This document shows, piece by piece, positions 1-5,205 of a DNA stretch of 5,205 bases. The stretch lies in contig RFQF01000143.1 in the NCBI GenBank assembly GCA_009925805.1, forward strand, positions 1-5,205, written 5' to 3'. Under the pieces are notes generated by a model, which saw only the letters and a list, made by a program, of their open reading frames with translations, did not search any database and was not told the DNA's origin. The position numbers and the translations under genes were made by a program. Origin of the DNA: Flavobacteriia bacterium (GTDB taxonomy: Bacteria > Bacteroidota > Bacteroidia > Flavobacteriales_D > Crocinitomicaceae). Positions within the stretch are counted from its first letter, which is position 1. Each line of letters begins with the position of its first letter.

Positions 1-731
1 GCCATTGGATGCGGGTGGGTTTTATCCACGGGGTCATGAATACCGACAACACCTCCATCAGCGGAGAAACCTTTGATTACGGACCTTGCGCTTTCATGAA
101 TACCTACCATCCCCATACCGTTTTCAGTTCTATCGATCGCCATGAAAGGTACGCCTTTGGAAAACAACCGGACATCTTGAAATGGAATTTAACGCGGTGG
201 TTGGAAACCTTGCTTCCCTTGCTGCATTCGGACGAAGAAAAAGCAGTCCAAAAGGCCCAACACATGCTATCCCAATTCGACGCCCTTTGGGAGAAACAAT
301 ACCGTAAAGTCTTTTTGGCGAAGTTAGGTTTCGAAAGTATAGAACCCGAATACATCGTTTGCGCCGACGCTTGGCTCAACCTGTTGGAAAGTAACGCCTT
401 AGACTATACCCTAAGTTATAAACACATCACCTACGAAACGGAAGCTTATGATAAGTTGACTGCGGTGAAAGGATGGAGCGCATGGTACATGCAATGGCGG
501 AAATTATCCCCGGATTTTTCGTTAATGCAACGCAGTAATCCCACCCTTATACCGAGAAATCATAGGGTAGAAGAGGCCTTAGATGCAGCGGTTCGCGGGG
601 ATTTTTCGTTTTGGGACCAACTCCTAGAAGCGTTACAACACCCCTACCAAAATGTGCATATTTCGGCCAAATTGAACCTACCGCCAGACCTCGATTTCGA
701 GCAAGGATATCAAACCTTTTGTGGAACTTAA
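1..731 (+). CDS. selO: SelO family protein adenylyltransferase (C-terminal half, 5' end outside window)
   Basis: SelO (YdiU/UPF0061) proteins have an atypical kinase fold that transfers AMP from ATP to Ser, Thr or Tyr side chains of target proteins (AMPylation), linked in E. coli to redox-stress proteins. The reading frame is open from the left edge (His-Trp precede the Met at 9-11), so that Met is internal. Numbering from it, the active-site signature HGVMNTDN lies at residues 7-14 and DYGP at 23-26. D13 (45-47) and N14 match the catalytic Asp and metal-binding Asn of characterised SelO, and D23 (75-77) matches the second metal ligand. The N-terminal nucleotide-binding part is missing; about 240 residues remain of a family size near 480-520. 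Later family landmarks are WNLTRW, GWSAWYMQW and NPTLIPRNHRVEEAL. The protein ends in Cys-Gly-Thr, with Cys at the third-last position where animal SelO carries selenocysteine. The stop overlaps the stop of the convergent flavoprotein gene. No damage is seen in the visible part. Confidence 0.95.
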   Translation, partial: HWMRVGFIHGVMNTDNTSISGETFDYGPCAFMNTYHPHTVFSSIDRHERYAFGKQPDILKWNLTRWLETLLPLLHSDEEKAVQKAQHMLSQFDALWEKQYRKVFLAKLGFESIEPEYIVCADAWLNLLESNALDYTLSYKHITYETEAYDKLTAVKGWSAWYMQWRKLSPDFSLMQRSNPTLIPRNHRVEEALDAAVRGDFSFWDQLLEALQHPYQNVHISAKLNLPPDLDFEQGYQTFCGT

Positions 732-2260
732 GGTGCTTTCGCAATGGATTGCATGCAATTCATTCCGTCGATGGCAGCAGAAACGATTCCACCAGCATAA
801 CCTGCACCTTCTGCACAAGGATATAGATTATCGACATCTATGTGATGATAATGGGTTTTATCCCGTGGAATCAACACAGGCGAAGAAGTACGAGATTCCG
901 GGGCATGCACCACGGCGTCGTTGGTCAGATAACCGGGCATTTTTTTATCGAAAGCGATAAAGGCTTTTTGCAAACGGCGCACTACAAATTCAGGAAGCAG
1001 TTCATCCAAACGCACACTTTCAATGCCCGGCGTATAACTCGATCGCGGGAAATCCTTGGATTTACGTCCTTCAACAAAGTCCAAAAGCCGTTGCGCCGGT
1101 ACTTTTTGGTTGTTTCCCGTGGCATTAAAACAGCTACGTTCGACCGTTTCTTGGAAAGCTAGGCAAACAAAAGGGTCTTCCGGGTGTTCGAAATCTGCTG
1201 GATCGATCGCCACCACAATCCCAGAATTTGCATAGGGATTGTTGCGTTTGGAAGGCGACCATCCGTTCGTAACCACTTCGCCATTTTGGGTAGCACAGGG
1301 TGCGATAATTCCTCCCGGACACATACAAAATGAAAATACCCCTTTACCCTCAACCTGCTCCACAAGTTGGTAGGAGGCGGGTGGGAGGTAGGCATTGTTC
1401 AGTCGTCCGTGGTATTGCTTTCGATCGATGAACGCCTGCAAATGCTCCACGCGTACGCCCAAGGCAAAAGGCTTGGGAAGTAGTTTTATTCCTTCTTGAT
1501 GCAACAAATAGTAAATATCTCTGGCCGAATGTCCTGTGGCTAAAATCACGTGATTCACCTCAACGGTATCTTGTTCATTGATCACCAAATGGGTGAGATA
1601 GCTATCTTTACAACGAATTCCTGTTACTTTGGATTCAAAGTGAATTTCACCCCCTTTTTCCTGGATGAAGCGTCGGATGTTCTCAATGATCTTAGGAAGT
1701 TTATTGGTGCCAATGTGCGGATGTGCTTCGACCAGTATCTGTTCATCAGCACCAAAATACACCAACAGTTCCAGTACTAAATCTACCTCGCCTCGTTTTT
1801 TGGACCGTGTATACAGCTTCCCATCGGAATAGGTGCCTGCGCCCCCTTCTCCAAAGCAATAGTTAGATTCCTCATTGATTTGTTGCGTGCGCGCTATCTG
1901 CGCAAGATCCCTTCGGCGTGCCCGAACCTCTTTGCCGCGTTCAAAAACGACGGGTTTCATTCCAAGGAGTAGGGCTTGTAGGGCTGCAAACAATCCCGCA
2001 GGACCCGCGCCAACGATATGCACTTTAGGTGCTTGGTGGACCTCGTTAAAATCAAATGCTCGAATTCTTGAAGGAAGAGGTTCCACAGAACAAGCCAAGG
2101 TTCCATTGATTTTAAGGTGCTTTGAACGGGCATCGATGCTACGTTTGTGCCAACGAAAATTCGTGAAATCCCTACCTAACGCCAAGGCGACATGAGCTTT
2201 GATAAAATCGACATCTTGGGCTTCTTCCGGCGAACAAGAAATCGAAAGTAATCGAATCAT
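728..2260 (-). CDS. FAD-dependent dehydrogenase, COG2509 type, of unknown substrate
   Basis: This 510-residue protein resembles the conserved but uncharacterised COG2509 FAD-dependent dehydrogenases, usually annotated NAD(P)/FAD-dependent oxidoreductase; its substrate is unknown. Residues 1-75 form an N-terminal lead-in domain. The Rossmann dinucleotide motif is VGAGPAG (83-89; glycines 84, 86, 89), and the strand ends in the ribose-binding acid E107 (VVFERG). The family signature FGEGGAGTYSDGKLYTR is at 136-152, the second nucleotide-fold motif ATGHSA at 241-246, FCMCPGG at 311-317, and the closing FAD motif LYPCAEGAGYAGG at 479-491. There is no signal peptide or membrane helix, so it is probably cytoplasmic. 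The start ATG overlaps the porT stop as ATGA, which supports this start and suggests translational coupling; AAGG sits immediately upstream, too close for a standard ribosome site. It is the last gene of the minus-strand run. FAD binding is secure; a role tied to quinone or envelope chemistry would be guesswork from context. Confidence 0.93.
   Translation of the reverse strand: MIRLLSISCSPEEAQDVDFIKAHVALALGRDFTNFRWHKRSIDARSKHLKINGTLACSVEPLPSRIRAFDFNEVHQAPKVHIVGAGPAGLFAALQALLLGMKPVVFERGKEVRARRRDLAQIARTQQINEESNYCFGEGGAGTYSDGKLYTRSKKRGEVDLVLELLVYFGADEQILVEAHPHIGTNKLPKIIENIRRFIQEKGGEIHFESKVTGIRCKDSYLTHLVINEQDTVEVNHVILATGHSARDIYYLLHQEGIKLLPKPFALGVRVEHLQAFIDRKQYHGRLNNAYLPPASYQLVEQVEGKGVFSFCMCPGGIIAPCATQNGEVVTNGWSPSKRNNPYANSGIVVAIDPADFEHPEDPFVCLAFQETVERSCFNATGNNQKVPAQRLLDFVEGRKSKDFPRSSYTPGIESVRLDELLPEFVVRRLQKAFIAFDKKMPGYLTNDAVVHAPESRTSSPVLIPRDKTHYHHIDVDNLYPCAEGAGYAGGIVSAAIDGMNCMQSIAKAP
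743..764. repeat. 22-bp near-perfect palindrome just past the selO stop, inside the end of the flavoprotein gene
   Basis: The two 11-bp halves are inverted copies with one mismatched pair (747/760); the core 748-759, ATTGCATGCAAT, is perfect. In RNA from the + strand it could fold as a 9-bp stem (743-751 with 756-764, including one G-U pair) closed by the loop CATG. It begins 12 bases after the selO stop. No T-run follows on either strand, so it is not a textbook intrinsic terminator. It also encodes Met-Asn-Cys-Met-Gln-Ser-Ile near the flavoprotein C terminus, so it may be a coding coincidence. A terminator or 3'-end stabilising role is inference. Confidence 0.45.
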
Positions 2261-2973
2261 CCTTCAAAGATAAAAGAAACCACCCAGCCTCGATTGTACA
2301 GGGTGTGTATCGGAGCAGCAATGTAGGTGTTATCTTTAATAAAACTATTGGTGAAACCATGGCTGAATTTCAATTCCAAACCGAACTTAAAATAGGGGGC
2401 AAAAAACTCAAGTCCGGCACCTATTTGTCCTTGCCAATCAATGCGTTTAATTTTAATAAACGGGTCAATATAATTTTGTGAAGCTTTTTCTTGCGACTGT
2501 AAATCAATCGAATACTGTCCACCAATTAAACAATAGGCTGCAAAATTATTGAGCCTACGTGTACGGAATTGGAGCATCAAAGGGAAATCTAAGTTCGTGG
2601 AATTCACCCGTTCATCTTCCAAGCGATAACCCAATTTAGAGGTATCTTGAAAGCGGTATTTTATGGATCGTTCCTGAAACGAAATGGTGGGAATAAACCG
2701 TAACCGAACCATAGGTGTCCCTAGGCGCATGGTGGTCAAAACGCCCAATTGTCCTCCAGGTTGAGCATCGTTTTGCACGGACAACAAGCCGTAATTTTCG
2801 TAATTATTCAATTCAGGGTAAAGCGTGAAATCCGAAGTATTAAATCCCAGCATGAACCCAAAGTGAAATAAACGCCGGTCAAAGTTCTTATAGCGTTCTT
2901 GCTTGAACTTTTGCCCAAGCGTTAAGCCAGGTAAAAACAATAAACTCAGGATTAGGATTCTCAACATCGGCAT
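2257..2973 (-). CDS. porT: PorT outer-membrane beta-barrel protein of the type IX secretion / gliding system
   Basis: PorT (SprT) is an outer-membrane beta-barrel protein needed for T9SS-dependent secretion, and for gliding in motile Bacteroidota. The product from this start is 238 residues, close to known PorT (about 240). Residues 1-20 look like a signal peptide: Arg5, a Leu/Ile-rich core, then TLG before Gln21, the usual Bacteroidota residue after cleavage. The rest shows alternating amphipathic strands rich in Tyr, Phe and Gly (for example FHFGFMLGFNTSDF, FIPTISFQER, WQGQIGAGLEFF, FKFGLELKFSHGF) and ends in an aromatic strand, WVVSFIFEG. The frame stays open upstream to a TTG at 2994, but ATG at 2973 (or 2967, giving MLRILILS) is a more natural signal-peptide start. 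It lies directly behind menG/ubiE, an arrangement I recall as common in Bacteroidota and which favours true PorT over a generic barrel of the same fold. No cysteine follows the signal peptide, so it is not a lipoprotein. Confidence 0.85.
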   Translation of the reverse strand: MPMLRILILSLLFLPGLTLGQKFKQERYKNFDRRLFHFGFMLGFNTSDFTLYPELNNYENYGLLSVQNDAQPGGQLGVLTTMRLGTPMVRLRFIPTISFQERSIKYRFQDTSKLGYRLEDERVNSTNLDFPLMLQFRTRRLNNFAAYCLIGGQYSIDLQSQEKASQNYIDPFIKIKRIDWQGQIGAGLEFFAPYFKFGLELKFSHGFTNSFIKDNTYIAAPIHTLYNRGWVVSFIFEG

Positions 2974-3003
2974 CGGTAACGTAAAAGTACCCAATATGTT
3001 GCA
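2974..3003 (-). other. Short spacer between menG and porT
   Basis: This is the only non-overlapping junction in the minus-strand run. It is about 30 bases long and runs from the menG stop to the porT ATG at 2973. It holds no purine-rich Shine-Dalgarno sequence, no room for a promoter wholly inside it, and no hairpin that I can see. It contains the in-frame TTG at 2994, so part of it would be coding if porT began there. Confidence 0.6.
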
Positions 3004-3732
3004 TTATTTCACCCCGAGATAAAGGGTGGCAATTCCGCCACTCAACGCTTGCATTTCCACCGAACGATACCCCAAGGCTTCCAAAATATCCGTAAATTCT
3101 TTCCCTTCAGGAAAGGCATTAACGCTCTCGGGTAAGTACGCGTAGGCTTGTTGGTCCTTTGCAATGCGTTTACCAAAAAAGGGTATGATGTACTTGGAGT
3201 AGAAGCCAAACCCCTGTTTGATGGGGAACTTCTTCGGTTTTGAAAATTCCAAAATCACGATTTTCCCATCTTTTCGTGTTACCCGGAGCATTTCAGCTAA
3301 GCCTTGTTGGAGGTTTTCAAAATTCCGCACGCCAAAAGCCACCGTGATCGCATCAAAGGAATCCGAATCAAAAGGCAAATTTTCAGAGTCCCCGTATTGC
3401 ATATCGACGATGTGGTCGATTTTTCGTTCCCGCATTTTGGTTCTTCCTACCTCCAACATTCCCTTAGAAATATCCATTCCTACAATCCGCTTCGGTTTAA
3501 GCTTTAGTAAAGCAATCGCAAAATCTCCTGTTCCGGTAGCAATATCGAGTATTTCTTGGGGTGCATGGGCTTTTAAGGCATTCACCGCTTTTCGCCGCCA
3601 GATTCGATCGATCCCAAACGACAAAAAATGATTCATGAAATCGTACCGACCTGAGATGTTATCGAACATCAAAGCGACTTCCTCTTTCTTGGATTGTTCT
3701 GTGTTATACGGTTTTACGACGGGTTTACGCAT
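3004..3732 (-). CDS. menG: Demethylmenaquinone methyltransferase (UbiE/MenG)
   Basis: MenG (EC 2.1.1.163) methylates demethylmenaquinone with S-adenosylmethionine (SAM), the last step of menaquinone synthesis at the cytoplasmic membrane. The 242-residue product has the family's normal length. Landmarks are the N-terminal VALMFDNISGRYDFMNHFLSFG region (about 19-40), SAM motif I LDIATGTGD (62-70), the ribose-binding acid D87 in VGMDIS, the post-motif GDSENLPF (114-121), the UbiE/MenG signature AFGVRNF (132-138), ILEFSKP (160-166) and the C-terminal SGGIATLYLGVK. It is often called ubiE by homology, but Bacteroidota use menaquinone, so the MenG activity is the expected one. The ATG lies inside the end of rfaE1 (8-bp overlap) with no Shine-Dalgarno, only an A/T-rich leader. 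porT follows after about 30 bp. It is complete and shows no missing key residue. Confidence 0.95.
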   Translation of the reverse strand: MRKPVVKPYNTEQSKKEEVALMFDNISGRYDFMNHFLSFGIDRIWRRKAVNALKAHAPQEILDIATGTGDFAIALLKLKPKRIVGMDISKGMLEVGRTKMRERKIDHIVDMQYGDSENLPFDSDSFDAITVAFGVRNFENLQQGLAEMLRVTRKDGKIVILEFSKPKKFPIKQGFGFYSKYIIPFFGKRIAKDQQAYAYLPESVNAFPEGKEFTDILEALGYRSVEMQALSGGIATLYLGVK

Positions 3733-4717
3733 TTAAAATTCCAAGTTTTACAGCTTCCAAGAATAATTCTTCTTTATTAACACTCACAACGCCTGAGTGT
3801 TCGCAAACCATTCCTCCAGCAAGGTTCGCTAACGCAGCCATTTGTGCAGGGTTCAATCCTGAACACCGTGCCAATGTGGCCACCGCTATCACCGTATCTC
3901 CGGCTCCACTAACGTCCGAAATATCGCGAAAATGGGCAGGAATAATTGTGGCCTCCATTCCATCTTCCACAAAAACACCGTGTTCCGACAAGGTTATAAG
4001 TGAAAGGGTGTGACCTAATCGTTCGCGAAGCGCCTGTGAAGCACTCATTAATGAACTTATGGATTTAGGATCCACCTCACTTCCCAAGCCTTCGTTGATT
4101 TCCTTTAAATTGGGTTTGAATAAATCCACGCCTTGATAACTGAAAAAATGCTCCTTTTTTGGATCCACGCATGTTACGATTTGGCGTTCCTTTGCGAATG
4201 CAATGCATCGATCAATGACCTTTCCAGTCAAAACTCCCTTGTTATAATCTTCAAATATCAATGCGTCAATTCCTTGGTCCAATAACGTTTTGATGGCATC
4301 GATAAACCGTTCCTCAACGCTTTCAGCGAGTGGATCAATGTCCTCCTGATCGATGCGTAGCAAATGTTGGGAACCTGACAGCACACGCGTTTTAACGGTC
4401 GTTTTTCGCGAAACATCCTCCAGTAAGGCAGTGCTTTCAATTCCCGATTCTTGAAGCAATGTACGCAGTTGTTTGGCAGCATCATCCTTTCCTACCACAG
4501 AACACAGGTGTACCTGAGCACCAAGTGCCTTTAAGTTTAGGGCAACGTTGGCGGCTCCCCCGAGCCGTTGTTCTTCGTGATCGAGTAGGAGCACAGGCAC
4601 AGGAGCTTCGGGACTCATGCGATGAACTTTACCCTTTACATAGGCGTCCAGCATCACGTCACCGATAATCGCGATGCGCTTTGATGGGAACATGTCAAAT
4701 ATTCCTTGCAAGTTCAT
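3725..4717 (-). CDS. rfaE1: D-glycero-beta-D-manno-heptose-7-phosphate kinase (RfaE1/HldA, kinase domain only)
   Basis: This is a PfkB/ribokinase-fold sugar kinase that phosphorylates heptose 7-phosphate at C1 to the 1,7-bisphosphate on the route to ADP-heptose, a lipopolysaccharide-core precursor; it is cytoplasmic. Over 330 residues it shows IIGDVMLDAYVKG (17-29), the RfaE-type RMSPEAPVPV (33-42), the PfkB glycine motif RLGGAANVALN (51-61), DPKK (185-188), KPN with E206 (201-206), and the second PfkB signature DVSGAGDT (268-275) with catalytic base D274. RMSPEAPVPV separates it from other PfkB kinases. The C-terminal nucleotidyltransferase of bifunctional HldE (about 477 residues) is absent, so the adenylyltransferase must be encoded elsewhere. 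The ATG overlaps the upstream aminotransferase stop as ATGA, supporting this start over a possible Met9. Its 3' end overlaps menG by 8 bp. Confidence 0.93.
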   Translation of the reverse strand: MNLQGIFDMFPSKRIAIIGDVMLDAYVKGKVHRMSPEAPVPVLLLDHEEQRLGGAANVALNLKALGAQVHLCSVVGKDDAAKQLRTLLQESGIESTALLEDVSRKTTVKTRVLSGSQHLLRIDQEDIDPLAESVEERFIDAIKTLLDQGIDALIFEDYNKGVLTGKVIDRCIAFAKERQIVTCVDPKKEHFFSYQGVDLFKPNLKEINEGLGSEVDPKSISSLMSASQALRERLGHTLSLITLSEHGVFVEDGMEATIIPAHFRDISDVSGAGDTVIAVATLARCSGLNPAQMAALANLAGGMVCEHSGVVSVNKEELFLEAVKLGILNA

Positions 4718-5205
4718 TTTTCAAGCTTAGCTAAAGCCTTAATGATGCGCTCCATGGCTTGCGCCAATAATTCTTCTGAAGTGGCATAGCTTAACCGAAT
4801 ACAGTTCGGTGAACCAAATCCGGAACCATCCACCAAGGCTACATGAGCTTCTTGAAGCAAATACATGCATAAATCATGGCCGTTATTCACGGTGTATTGG
4901 CCAAATCGCGTCCCGAAATAGGCAGAAACATCAGGAAATAGATAGAATGCCCCCGTGGGTACATTGAATTTAATGTTTGGAATTCGTTGTAAATAACTTA
5001 ACACTAAGTCCCTGCGTTTTTCGAATTGGGTTACCATATCTTTCAATATAGCTGGATCAGCATCCATGGCCACCATGGCAGCGCGTTGTGTAATCGAATT
5101 TGATCCCGAGGTGAATTGCCCTTGAATTTTATTGCAAGCCTCAGCAATGGGTTTACTGGCAGCTAAGTACCCTAAGCGCCATCCGGTCATTGCCCAAGCT
5201 TTTGA
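4714..5205 (-). CDS. Class I pyridoxal-phosphate aminotransferase, aspartate aminotransferase type (C-terminal part, 5' end outside window)
   Basis: The visible 163 codons are the C-terminal 40% or so of a roughly 400-residue fold-type I aminotransferase. The frame runs off the right edge: Ser-Lys-Ala-Trp-Ala precede the Met at 5190, giving SKAWAMTGWRLGYL. This is the pyridoxal-phosphate signature, with the Schiff-base lysine at 5200-5202 and the phosphate-binding arginine of GWR close behind it. Further landmarks are QFTSGSNSITQ, PTGAFYLFPDVS and NCIRLSYATS, whose arginine (4795-4797) corresponds to the one binding the substrate alpha-carboxylate. The pattern fits the aspartate/prephenate aminotransferase subgroup, which moves amino groups between aspartate and 2-oxoglutarate, but the specificity-setting N-terminal half is not visible, so no symbol is given. 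Its stop overlaps the rfaE1 start. It is the first visible gene of the minus-strand run; the promoter is probably outside the window. Confidence 0.92.
   Translation of the reverse strand, partial: SKAWAMTGWRLGYLAASKPIAEACNKIQGQFTSGSNSITQRAAMVAMDADPAILKDMVTQFEKRRDLVLSYLQRIPNIKFNVPTGAFYLFPDVSAYFGTRFGQYTVNNGHDLCMYLLQEAHVALVDGSGFGSPNCIRLSYATSEELLAQAMERIIKALAKLEK

Noticed and set aside
104..379. 91-codon minus-strand frame opposite selO
   Set aside because: It is antisense to the conserved SelO active-site region, has no family resemblance, and is a shadow of the real frame.
842..1162. 106-codon open frame on the + strand inside the flavoprotein gene
   Set aside because: It lies fully antisense to a long, motif-rich gene, resembles no family I know, and has no start context. 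It is a shadow frame, as are the + strand frames at 1550-1780 and 1875-2195.
2265..2272. TATCTTTG on the minus strand, matching the Bacteroidota -7 element TAnnTTTG, just before the flavoprotein start
   Set aside because: It ends 4 bases before the ATG, no TTTG is seen at the expected upstream spacing, and the bases are accounted for by the porT C-terminal codons (Phe-Ile-Phe-Glu). A leaderless promoter cannot be excluded but is not supported.
3218..3631. 137-codon open frame on the + strand opposite menG
   Set aside because: It is antisense to well-supported menG, and the translation is low in complexity (Ser/Ile/Lys-rich) with no recognisable domain.
1..5205. Search for mobile elements, CRISPR arrays, tRNA or rRNA genes, riboswitches, toxin-antitoxin pairs or defence genes
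   Set aside because: Nearly every base is covered by six recognisable genes. No spaced direct repeats, terminal inverted repeats, transposase or integrase motifs or structured RNA were seen, and there is no room for an unannotated gene outside these frames.

Overview
The window looks like a piece of a Bacteroidota chromosome, most likely from a flavobacteria-like lineage. The evidence is a PorT-type outer-membrane protein of the type IX secretion system (T9SS) next to a menaquinone methyltransferase, A/T-rich leaders without clear Shine-Dalgarno sequences, and moderate GC content. This lineage call comes from gene content and from recognising protein families by eye, not from a database search.

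Layout: the left edge (1-731, + strand) holds the C-terminal half of a SelO protein adenylyltransferase gene whose 5' part lies outside the window. Everything to its right is on the minus strand and forms one very compact gene run. In transcription order (right to left) it reads: C-terminal part of a class I aminotransferase (aspartate aminotransferase type, cut by the right edge), heptose-7-phosphate kinase rfaE1/hldA, demethylmenaquinone methyltransferase menG/ubiE, porT, and a 510-residue FAD-dependent dehydrogenase of the COG2509 type. The junctions are a 4-bp ATGA overlap, an 8-bp overlap, a gap of about 30 bp, and another 4-bp ATGA overlap. This strongly suggests a single transcript with translational coupling. 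selO and the flavoprotein gene converge and overlap by 4 bp at a TTAA that serves as stop codon on both strands. No intergenic stretch exceeds about 30 bp.

How the genes may work together: the minus-strand run mixes amino-acid metabolism (aminotransferase), the outer-membrane lipopolysaccharide precursor route (ADP-heptose), the last step of menaquinone synthesis (MenG), an outer-membrane component of T9SS and gliding, and an orphan flavoprotein. A shared theme of cell envelope and respiration is plausible but inferred. All genes seen are intact apart from the two cut by the window edges. I found no mobile element, CRISPR array, RNA gene or defence system, and I do not think the window contains a new multi-gene system. 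The points most worth a second look are the uncharacterised flavoprotein in this operon, the shared stop codon without a terminator, and a near-perfect palindrome just past the selO stop.
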